DNA of 14,689 nucleotides from an uncultured Eubacteriales bacterium (GTDB lineage Bacteria; Bacillota; Clostridia; Christensenellales; Borkfalkiaceae): assembly GCA_902797515.1 (NCBI GenBank), contig CADBSX010000160.1, positions 1-14,689 of the forward strand, read 5' to 3'. The notes below the pieces were generated by a model. That model saw nothing but the letters and a program-made list of their open reading frames with translations. It was not told the origin of the DNA and did not search any database. Below, in pieces: positions 1 through 5,423 of the stretch. Positions within the stretch are counted from its first letter, which is position 1. Each line of letters opens with the position of its first letter. A program made the position numbers and the translations under genes.

Positions 1-31
1 CGTCATTTCGTCCTGCGGTCGGCGGCTCGCG

Positions 32-63
32 AAAAAGCGGACTTCGCTTTCGCAAAGTCCGCT
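32..63 (-). terminator. Rho-independent terminator of the tRNA-Leu transcript
   Basis: Directly after the tRNA 3' end the minus strand forms a 9-bp stem (AGCGGACTT with AAGTCCGCT, 36-44 and 55-63). The loop can itself close as GC-GAAA-GC, and a short U-tract follows (32-35). Its position just beyond the encoded CCA fits the terminator of the tRNA transcript. Confidence 0.8.
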
Positions 64-66
64 AAA

Positions 67-153
67 TGGTGCCGCTGACCGGATTTGAACCGGTACGGTG
101 TTTCCACCGAGGGATTTTAAGTCCCTTGCGTCTGCCTGTTTCGCCACAGCGGC
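67..153 (-). tRNA. tRNA-Leu (anticodon UAA)
   Basis: The minus strand reads as a complete 87-nt class II tRNA with an encoded CCA (67-69). The acceptor strands GCCGCTG and CAGCGGC pair perfectly, with discriminator A. The D-arm carries AAACAGGCAGACGC. The anticodon stem AGGGA/TCCCT closes the loop CTTAAAA, giving anticodon TAA (complement of 117-119), which reads UUA codons. A long variable arm (CGGTG GAAA CACCG) and a T-loop TTCAAAT in the stem ACCGG/CCGGT complete it. It is the only intact tRNA in the window. Its transcript probably starts at the promoter at 380-408, so the precursor would carry an unusually long and structured leader. Confidence 0.97.
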
Positions 154-185
154 ATTATCTTCCATATTAAGTTTTATCTGCACTT

Positions 186-320
186 AAAATCCCTCTCCTC
201 GGGATTTTATTCTCGACGGCGCAAGGTAGTCGCCGTCTCGGTCGCGGCAAAATGCAATGTCGGCATTTTGCTCCGTCGCAATGCGCAAACAATTATCAAT
301 TGTTTGTTATAGTGCATTGC
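186..320 (-). repeat. String of four perfect hairpins in the tRNA-Leu leader
   Basis: Four consecutive inverted repeats fill the gap between the tRNA-Leu fragment and the intact tRNA. Three are exactly 23 nt long: 186-208 (AAAATCCC/GGGATTTT, 8 bp), 215-237 (GACGGCG/CGCCGTC, 7 bp) and 248-270 (CAAAATGC/GCATTTTG, 8 bp). The fourth is nested, 278-320, with outer stem GCAATGC/GCATTGC and inner stem AAACAATT/AATTGTTT. On the minus strand, CGGAGCAA precedes both the fourth (outermost) hairpin and the 248-270 hairpin. Arm sequences differ between hairpins, so this is not a CRISPR. Together with the tRNA pieces it accounts for nearly all of the gene-free stretch 154-438. The function is unknown. It may be a dispersed palindromic repeat element or a structured leader RNA. 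Confidence 0.75.
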
Positions 321-324
321 TCCG

Positions 325-357
325 CCCTTGCGTCTGCCTGTTCCGCCACCTCAGCGC
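325..357 (-). pseudogene. 5' fragment of a second tRNA-Leu gene
   Basis: The minus strand carries a tRNA-Leu-like 5' portion: an acceptor-like GCGCTGAG, then GTGGCGGAACAGGCAGACGC, then AAGGG. From GTGGCG onwards 24 of 25 nt match the intact tRNA-Leu(UAA) at 67-153. The likeness stops inside the 5' strand of the anticodon stem, where the hairpin string begins. No matching T-arm or 3' acceptor strand follows before the intact tRNA. It sits about 20 nt downstream of a perfect promoter, where a functional tRNA would be expected, so it looks like a broken or recombined tRNA-Leu. A role as a structured leader piece is an alternative. Confidence 0.6.
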
Positions 358-379
358 GTTTTAGCGGTTTCGCTCGTTT

Positions 380-408
380 ATTATATCATTGCGGTTTTTC
401 GTTGTCAA
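380..408 (-). promoter_or_regulatory. Sigma-A promoter of the tRNA-Leu locus
   Basis: On the minus strand there is a perfect TTGACA (403-408), a 17-nt spacer and a perfect TATAAT (380-385). Transcription would start near 373 and run through the tRNA fragment, the hairpin string and tRNA-Leu. The -35 hexamer lies entirely inside the loop of the palindrome at 389-422. Confidence 0.85.
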
Positions 409-422
409 GCGAAAAACCGCAA
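389..422. repeat. 13-bp perfect palindrome around the -35 box
   Basis: Arms TTGCGGTTTTTCG (389-401) and CGAAAAACCGCAA (410-422) are perfectly complementary with an 8-nt loop. A T-tract (423-427) follows only in the plus-strand direction, where no gene reads. In the minus direction, after the sugar isomerase gene, there is no U-tract, so a simple terminator for that gene is doubtful. It could be an operator, a weak bidirectional terminator, or both. Confidence 0.7.
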
Positions 423-438
423 TTTTTCACACATAAAA

Positions 439-1299
439 TTACAGCGAATCGAATTCATCCGCCATCTTTCTCGCCGTTTCAGCCATTTTCTTTAACTCGT
501 CGGGCATTTCTTCCTTACTCTTTATATATGCGTTCGATTCAAGCGTGAAATATCCGTCGTAATTTATCTCTTTAAGAGCCCTTATGATAGCGGTAAAATC
601 AATATCCATAGTATAAGGCAACTGATGGCTGTCGTGCCACCTGTCGTTGTCGTGTATATGAAGTGCCTGCAACTTATCCCCGAGAGCGCGTACCATATTT
701 ACCGCGCTCGTTCCGAGCCCTTTCATCTCGGCGTGTCCTATATCGAGACAAGCGACTAAATAATCGTCGTCTACCGCTTGAAGATGCTCTATAAAACTCT
801 TTTCGTCCGAACACGCTGCGGGTGCGGCACAGTCTTTATCGCTGTTCCAGTTCCACATGTTTTCGGTCGCGATCTTAACTTTGCAGTCTTTCGCAAACGG
901 CAATAATTCCGAATACATTTCCGCGTTCTTTTCCGCAGACCAATCGTTGTACGGGTGGATGATGCAAATCTTTCCTCCCGCCTCTGCGGTACATTCGATC
1001 GCGCGTTCCAGATAAGAACGTATTTCGGGAAAAACAATCGGAAAAGGTGCGTGCGATTGATTGCACGTTATTCCGTTATCCTCGCCAATCTTTTTTAGTT
1101 CTCTCGCGAAGGCGAGATAGTCTTTCCCCGCGAGCGGATGATCGCATTCAATGAATTTCTTCGTTCCCCAATCGTATCTGATCATATTGATGTACATCGT
1201 AAAATCCCACGCGTCGAAACCGGCCTTCGCGATCAGTTCGACAGCCCTTCTTTCGCCCACAAACCTGGACGAAGACCCTATTTCCGTTGATATTTTCAT
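439..1299 (-). CDS. Sugar phosphate isomerase/epimerase (xylose isomerase-like TIM barrel)
   Basis: This 286-residue protein fits the AP endonuclease 2 / xylose isomerase-like TIM-barrel family. These are cytoplasmic metal-dependent enzymes that isomerise or epimerise sugars, inosose derivatives or similar compounds. Visible family-like segments, in order, are NQSHAPF (about 80), IHPYND (about 114), a metal-ligand-type ATENMWNW (about 144), CLDIGHAEM (about 184), ALHIHDND (about 213) and GYFTLES (about 250). The Glu, Asp, His and second Glu in these segments are the expected metal ligands. Length is normal and there is no signal peptide. The ATG is preceded by AAGGAG seven bases upstream. The gene has its own perfect promoter (1344-1372) and no sugar transporter or kinase beside it, so its substrate cannot be told. 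The family call is firm; the exact reaction is not. Confidence 0.9.
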   Translation of the reverse strand: MKISTEIGSSSRFVGERRAVELIAKAGFDAWDFTMYINMIRYDWGTKKFIECDHPLAGKDYLAFARELKKIGEDNGITCNQSHAPFPIVFPEIRSYLERAIECTAEAGGKICIIHPYNDWSAEKNAEMYSELLPFAKDCKVKIATENMWNWNSDKDCAAPAACSDEKSFIEHLQAVDDDYLVACLDIGHAEMKGLGTSAVNMVRALGDKLQALHIHDNDRWHDSHQLPYTMDIDFTAIIRALKEINYDGYFTLESNAYIKSKEEMPDELKKMAETARKMADEFDSL

Positions 1300-1343
1300 A
1301 ATATATTCTCCTTCCGACGAAACTTATATCGTTTTCAGCTAAA

Positions 1344-1372
1344 ATTATAACATTCAGGATCAGTCGTGTCAA
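1344..1372 (-). promoter_or_regulatory. Sigma-A promoter of the sugar isomerase gene
   Basis: The minus strand shows TTGACA (1367-1372), a 17-nt spacer and TATAAT (1344-1349), all consensus. It lies between the ypeB terminator and the gene's AAGGAG. The leader would be about 37 nt. Confidence 0.85.
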
Positions 1373-1390
1373 ATATATCGTATATATTTT

Positions 1391-1438
1391 AGTAAAAAAA
1401 CAAGAAAAAGCCCCGCGGCGAATTTTTCGCCGCGGGGC
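1391..1438 (-). terminator. Terminator of the sporulation/germination operon
   Basis: A 13-bp perfect stem (1410-1422 with 1426-1438, GC-rich, loop TTT) is followed on the minus strand by a long T-rich tract (1391-1409). It lies 33 bp after the ypeB stop codon. This is a strong intrinsic terminator that separates the operon from the sugar isomerase promoter. Confidence 0.92.
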
Positions 1439-1470
1439 GGGAATATATTTTTTTATATCCGCGAAATTTC

Positions 1471-3099
1471 TTACAGCAGCATTTCGCCCTGTTCCGTTTC
1501 CACCAGCCTGAATATATCCGACTCTTTGAGCGTGTTCGCGTCAATATAGATATAATAAGTCGAGCCGTCTTTCGTTCCGATAAATTCGTAAGCGAATATC
1601 TCGTGTCCGTTGCCTTTAGGCGTTATCGCCATCGACGCGGACGAAACTTCTATATTCTTTTCCGCTTTTTCGCGCGCCTCCGCCATGGTGTGCGCCGGAT
1701 TTTCTATCTTTCTGACCGTATGATTGATATAATACGAGTCTGCGTCCATACCGATAACTCTGCCGTTTTCCCTGCATACGTTTATCTTTACCATATCGGG
1801 ATATATCAGAACGTCCCCTATCGTATAGACGAAATTCAGAGTTACCGTGTTTTCGTCCGTCTGCGCCCATACGCAGGTCATATTTTTAAGTCCTACGCTT
1901 TCGAGGAATCTGCCCGCGATGCCGACGCACTCCTCTTCTCCGAGATTTATCTTTTTGCACTCTTTGAACGAACTGAACGACACGAGGTGTCCGCCTACTA
2001 CGGAAAATTGCGCGAAGATATCCCCTCTGTCGGTGTTCGCCGTGACGTTATAACACTCTATCTTGCTGTTTTCCGTCATGCCGACGACCTGCGTTTTTTC
2101 AAGTCCGTATTCGCCGAATATCTTTTCAAATTTCTCTTTCGCGATAAACTCGTTTATCCTTTCGCCCGTTATCCCCTTCGGTTTCCGCGCTTCGAGACCG
2201 TCCGAAAAAGGTCCGTCGTAAATCATTTCGGGATAGTCCGCCGCGTTCTCTTCGAGCCCGTTAAAGCCCGATAATATAAGGTCGTTCGGATTGTTGTCGG
2301 CAAGCATATCGAAGTCGTAATTTTCGTCTATTTTCCCCGCGAGTTCGGAAAGGCTCGTTTTAAGTTTTTTGTTCGCCTCGTAGAGCCGCGCGAGGTCTTT
2401 ATACTCGTTTTCGGTTATGCTATATCCGTCTATAAGTCGATCGTTGAGGTATTTCGTATAATCCCCGACCTGATTTATATATTTGGAAGTGTAAAATTTG
2501 AAATCGTCGGTCATAGGCAGTTGAGAAAGGCTCGCGTCGGCGAGGTTGCTTTTCACCGTGAGGTCGCGAAGTATCTTCTGCCGCAAGTTCTCGTCGGAAG
2601 AAACGAAGAGTTTGGACATATCCGTTTCCATATTGTCAACGTAGCCTACGAATTCGTAAAACGCCCGCTGAGAAGTATTCGCCGCCGCGTTGGTCTTGCC
2701 CGTTCCGAAGTTATCCGTGAACGCGGAAAGAGTGAGCAGCGAACCGAGGACGAGCACCGAGCAGCCGAGCGAGACTATCGCCGCTATATAGCCGCCGGAA
2801 ACGCCCTTTACCGAACGCCTTTTTTCTTCTCTTCGTCCGTCGCGCATCTCTTTTCTCTCTTCTTGCCGTCTTTTAAGAGACGCGCGCTTTATTTCCCTCG
2901 CCTGACGGCGGGCGAAACGCGCCCGTGCGCGGGCGTCTCTCCCGACCTTTCTCTCTTCTCTTATTCTCTCTCTCTTTTCCGCCGCGGCTATCGCCGCCGC
3001 CTCTCTCTTTATCCTCTTTTCTCCCGCCGCTTTCTTCTTGTCGGCTATGTTTTCCACCTTTTCTATGGCGCTGTTTTTCATTTCCTTTTCGTCTTGCAT
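1471..3099 (-). CDS. ypeB: Germination protein YpeB with a basic N-terminal extension
   Basis: YpeB is a spore membrane protein made in the forespore. It is required for assembly and stability of the cortex-lytic enzyme SleB, encoded just upstream. The C-terminal two thirds show YpeB features: a YDGPFSDG segment (about 295), a PepSY-like region with IYPDMVKINV (about 440), and a closing STYYIYIDANT. A single membrane segment lies at about 103-126. The odd part is residues 1-98, a run dominated by Arg, Lys, Glu and Ala with many RRxER-type patches, predicted to be helical and to face the cytoplasm. Bacillus YpeB starts almost at its membrane segment, so this makes the protein (542 aa) about 90 residues longer. 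The first ATG has AGGTG at good spacing and lies 28 nt after sleB. Met7 and Met85 are weaker alternatives. The family is confident; the extension's role is unknown. Confidence 0.93.
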   Translation of the reverse strand: MQDEKEMKNSAIEKVENIADKKKAAGEKRIKREAAAIAAAEKRERIREERKVGRDARARARFARRQAREIKRASLKRRQEERKEMRDGRREEKRRSVKGVSGGYIAAIVSLGCSVLVLGSLLTLSAFTDNFGTGKTNAAANTSQRAFYEFVGYVDNMETDMSKLFVSSDENLRQKILRDLTVKSNLADASLSQLPMTDDFKFYTSKYINQVGDYTKYLNDRLIDGYSITENEYKDLARLYEANKKLKTSLSELAGKIDENYDFDMLADNNPNDLILSGFNGLEENAADYPEMIYDGPFSDGLEARKPKGITGERINEFIAKEKFEKIFGEYGLEKTQVVGMTENSKIECYNVTANTDRGDIFAQFSVVGGHLVSFSSFKECKKINLGEEECVGIAGRFLESVGLKNMTCVWAQTDENTVTLNFVYTIGDVLIYPDMVKINVCRENGRVIGMDADSYYINHTVRKIENPAHTMAEAREKAEKNIEVSSASMAITPKGNGHEIFAYEFIGTKDGSTYYIYIDANTLKESDIFRLVETEQGEMLL

Positions 3100-3127
3100 T
3101 TTTTCACCTGTATCCTTTATTACTCAA

Positions 3128-3868
3128 TTATATAGCGAACACGTGCTGTCCTATCGTCACCACGGTCTTTCTCGAATATATCCATTTGCTCGTGGATATG
3201 GCGGGGTTGTAGTAATACAGACTTCCGTAAGACGGATCCCAGCCGTTTATCGCGTCTTTCGCAGCCGCGAGCGCCGTGGCGTTCGGCGACAGATTTATCT
3301 GACCGTCCGCAACGCACGTAAAAGCGTAAGGCTGATAGATAACGCCCGATATGGTATTCGGAAAAGACGAACTTCTCACTCTGTTTAAAACCACCGCGCC
3401 GACCGCGACTTGCCCAGTGTAGGTTTCGCCCCTCGCCTCGGCGTAAATAAGCCTCGCGAGAAGATTCGTGTCCGAACTCGAATACGAGCCGGACGATCCC
3501 GACGACGATGAAGAACTTACCTTTATTCCGAGCGCCGCGAAAGTTTTCGCTCCGACCACTCCGTCGGCGGTAAGTTTGTTTTTCTTCTGAAAAGAGACGA
3601 CCGCAGCCCGCGTTTTCGCTCCGAAAACGCCGTCCACCGCGCCCGTGTAGTAGCCCCAGTTTTTGAGTTTTTGCTGGACCTGCTTTACGTAACTGCCCGA
3701 ACTGCCCTGTTTGAGCGTTATCGCCTCTTCCGCCTCTTCCGCTTCTTCGGTTTCGGCGAACGCCTCGTCGAAGCGCGGTCTGTTCGCGGTGTTAAGCGCG
3801 TAAGCCGCCCCGAAAAGGACGGAAAACGAAAATATAACCGCGATTATTCCCCATAACTTTTTATTCAT
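3128..3868 (-). CDS. sleB: Spore cortex-lytic enzyme SleB
   Basis: SleB is a peptidoglycan lytic transglycosylase that degrades the muramic-delta-lactam-containing spore cortex during germination. It is made in the forespore and exported. Its 246 residues show, in order: a signal peptide or membrane segment (5-24, possible cleavage after AYA), an acidic Glu/Ala stretch (34-49), a peptidoglycan-binding repeat domain (about 50-115, with VKQVQQKLKNWGYY and DGVFGAKTRAAV), a serine/glycine linker (118-132), and a hydrolase_2 catalytic domain (about 134-246). In YAEARGE the first Glu, residue 144, corresponds to the catalytic acid. The start chosen is the ATG at 3866-3868, preceded by GGAGG. The open frame runs further upstream but overlaps spoIIR. 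sleB followed by ypeB is the classical operon order. Confidence 0.96.
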   Translation of the reverse strand: MNKKLWGIIAVIFSFSVLFGAAYALNTANRPRFDEAFAETEEAEEAEEAITLKQGSSGSYVKQVQQKLKNWGYYTGAVDGVFGAKTRAAVVSFQKKNKLTADGVVGAKTFAALGIKVSSSSSSGSSGSYSSSDTNLLARLIYAEARGETYTGQVAVGAVVLNRVRSSSFPNTISGVIYQPYAFTCVADGQINLSPNATALAAAKDAINGWDPSYGSLYYYNPAISTSKWIYSRKTVVTIGQHVFAI

Positions 3869-3879
3869 TTTATCCTCCG

Positions 3880-3897
3880 TTCGGCTCATTTGCCGAA
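3880..3897 (-). other. Small hairpin over the spoIIR stop codon
   Basis: TTCGGC (3880-3885) and GCCGAA (3892-3897) can pair in RNA around a 6-nt loop that contains most of the spoIIR stop codon. The hairpin sits immediately upstream of the sleB GGAGG. It has no U-tract, so it is not a terminator. It could modulate translational coupling or processing between spoIIR and sleB, which follow different forespore programmes in Bacillus. Confidence 0.4.
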
Positions 3898-4425
3898 TTT
3901 GTCTTTGAATTCCTTTATTATCTCGGCGATTTTGGACTTGTATTTTACGTCGCCGTTCGTGAAACACAGAGGGGGATAGACTACGCACCACCAGTTTTTC
4001 CCCTCGGCTTTTCCGAGTTCCACTATCACCGCGTCGTAATATCCGCAAGGAAGAGTGACGTCGTCGTAAACTCTCGTCGGGAATTTCTCGTTTTCGACTT
4101 TTACCGCCGAAGTATATGAAAAACCTCTTTCGGCTAAAATTTTATCCGCCGTCTCTTCGATAAGTTTTTCAGACTTCTTTATCGCGTCGAACGCGTCTTC
4201 CCTGCTCTTGCATTTCGCGACCAAGGGCGTGAGAGCGGAAACGATAGCGTCTTTTATCTCGTATTTCACGCTCTGGTCCTTTTCGTCGTCCGAATTTGCC
4301 CGAACGTGAATTCTGATATACTCTTCCGTTCTTTCCTCTTTTTCCGTCCCGAAAGCGAGCGCGTCGCATCCCGCCGTCAAAAGTATTATGAATATTGTCG
4401 CCAAAGTTATGCAAATTTTTTTCAT
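3886..4425 (-). CDS. spoIIR: Stage II sporulation protein R (SpoIIR)
   Basis: SpoIIR is the forespore-made signalling protein that crosses into the intermembrane space. There it activates SpoIIGA, which processes pro-sigma-E in the mother cell. The 179 residues contain an N-terminal hydrophobic segment (3-18), the family segment IRIHVRANSD (about 37-46), and the C-terminal block LPCGYYDAV followed by GKNWWCVVYPPLCF (about 125-155), which is diagnostic. Length is a little short but normal for Clostridia. The hydrophobic segment ends in LLTAGC, which looks like a lipobox and would allow lipid anchoring at Cys20. The ATG is preceded by GGGAGG, but that site lies inside the 3' arm of a hairpin (4433-4479). 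sleB starts 17 nt after the stop. I found no convincing sigma-F promoter. Confidence 0.96.
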   Translation of the reverse strand: MKKICITLATIFIILLTAGCDALAFGTEKEERTEEYIRIHVRANSDDEKDQSVKYEIKDAIVSALTPLVAKCKSREDAFDAIKKSEKLIEETADKILAERGFSYTSAVKVENEKFPTRVYDDVTLPCGYYDAVIVELGKAEGKNWWCVVYPPLCFTNGDVKYKSKIAEIIKEFKDKFGK

Positions 4426-4479
4426 AAAAAAACCTCCCGATTTTTCGTCGCGATATTGATTTTCGACGAAACCGAGAGG
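4426..4479 (-). terminator. Terminator-like hairpin overlapping the spoIIR ribosome binding site
   Basis: On the minus strand, CCTCTCG-G-TTTCGTCG (4464-4479) pairs with CGACGAAA-(AA)-TCGGGAGG (4433-4450) across a 13-nt loop: about 16 pairs, two of them G-U, with a 2-nt bulge. Seven T (4426-4432) follow directly and abut the ATG. It therefore has the form of an intrinsic terminator for transcripts coming from ispE. Its 3' arm also contains the only good spoIIR ribosome binding site (GGGAGG), so any read-through RNA would have that site paired. Confidence 0.75.
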
Positions 4480-4532
4480 TTTTAGTCTTACGTTTTGAAG
4501 ATCGTAAAGAATTTTTTGTATAATTTTGTAGT

Positions 4533-5393
4533 TTAACTTTTCGGTCGATTTCCCGCGACCGTTTTGACCGTTATCGCGCGGAAGCCTTTTTTACGCATTT
4601 TGTCCGCCGCCCAAGCGCAGAGTTCGGGCGAGTCGAACACCGCGAAAACCGCCGAGCCGCTCCCAGTTACCGAACACGCGGAAGGCGAAAGCGACCTTAT
4701 TTCCGAAAGAGCCGCCCGCGTGCCTTCGCACAGCCTTTCCGCCGCCGGCGCGAGCGCGTTGCCCGCCGCCTTATACAGTTTTTCCTTATCCCCGCATATT
4801 ATCGCCTCTTCCGCGCCGTCGGGATCGGAAACGGAACCGTCGTCGGAAAAGGCGTCGAACGAGCGGTACGCCTCCGCCGTATTCACTTCTCCGTCGGGGA
4901 AAACGAGCACCATATCGAGTTCGGCGTCGGGAAGAAGTTTTATCTTGTCGCCCCTGCCGCTCATCCTCGCCGCGCCGCCCGAAAGCATATACGCGCAGTC
5001 GCTCCCGACTTCGCTTGCGAGATCGGAAACGTCGTCTTTGACGGCGTAAACCTTTTTCAAAGCGATAAGCGTTCCCGCGGCGTCGGCGGAACTTCCGCCT
5101 AATCCTTTGCCTATCGGTATGTTTTTATAAACGACGATATCAGCCCCGCCGACGCCGTATTTCTTACGGAAAAGTTCCGCCGCCTTATAAGCGTTGTTCT
5201 CTTTCTCGGGAATATCCTCGCCGCCGCCCGCCATTTTAACGGTTATCTTCCCGTCCTTTCTCGGAGAAACGGAAACGACGTCGCAAAGATCCACGGAAAA
5301 TACCACGCTGTCTATGTCGTGGTATTCTCCCGTCTTGCCCGTGATATCGAGCGTATAATTTATTTTCGCGTAAACTTTGACTTTCGCTTTCAT
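4533..5393 (-). CDS. ispE: 4-diphosphocytidyl-2-C-methyl-D-erythritol kinase (IspE)
   Basis: IspE phosphorylates CDP-methylerythritol with ATP in the non-mevalonate (MEP) isoprenoid pathway, in the cytoplasm. The 286-residue length is typical. Visible features are the N-terminal AKINYTLDI, whose Lys10 is the substrate-side residue; the GHMP-kinase ATP loop IPIGKGLGGSSADAAG (92-107); GSDCAYMLSGG (130-140), whose Asp132 is the expected catalytic base; and the C-terminal GHMP motif VTGSGSAVFAVF (about 238-249). The ATG follows AGAGG. It lies 30 nt after the sipL-like gene and 107 nt before spoIIR. I see no promoter of its own, so vegetative expression probably depends on read-through from the promoter at 7664-7692. 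Confidence 0.96.
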   Translation of the reverse strand: MKAKVKVYAKINYTLDITGKTGEYHDIDSVVFSVDLCDVVSVSPRKDGKITVKMAGGGEDIPEKENNAYKAAELFRKKYGVGGADIVVYKNIPIGKGLGGSSADAAGTLIALKKVYAVKDDVSDLASEVGSDCAYMLSGGAARMSGRGDKIKLLPDAELDMVLVFPDGEVNTAEAYRSFDAFSDDGSVSDPDGAEEAIICGDKEKLYKAAGNALAPAAERLCEGTRAALSEIRSLSPSACSVTGSGSAVFAVFDSPELCAWAADKMRKKGFRAITVKTVAGNRPKS

Positions 5394-5423
5394 ACTTCCT
5401 CTTTTGAATTGAACGGAAAACGG

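Noticed and set aside
186..320. CRISPR array
   Set aside because: The regularly spaced units are palindromes with different arm sequences. There is no constant direct repeat and no cas gene.
154..360. Group I intron in tRNA-Leu(UAA)
   Set aside because: The break in the fragment falls in the anticodon stem, not at the anticodon. No 3' exon follows it, no P3-P7 core is visible, and the tRNA at 67-153 is uninterrupted.
1603..3135. Plus-strand open frames of 223 and 204 codons opposite ypeB
   Set aside because: Both are shadows of ypeB, with unusual Arg/Tyr/Phe-rich composition and no start context.
4480..4560. Sigma-F promoter for spoIIR
   Set aside because: No GYATA-type -35 with a GG-starting -10 at proper spacing could be found between ispE and the hairpin, although function predicts one.
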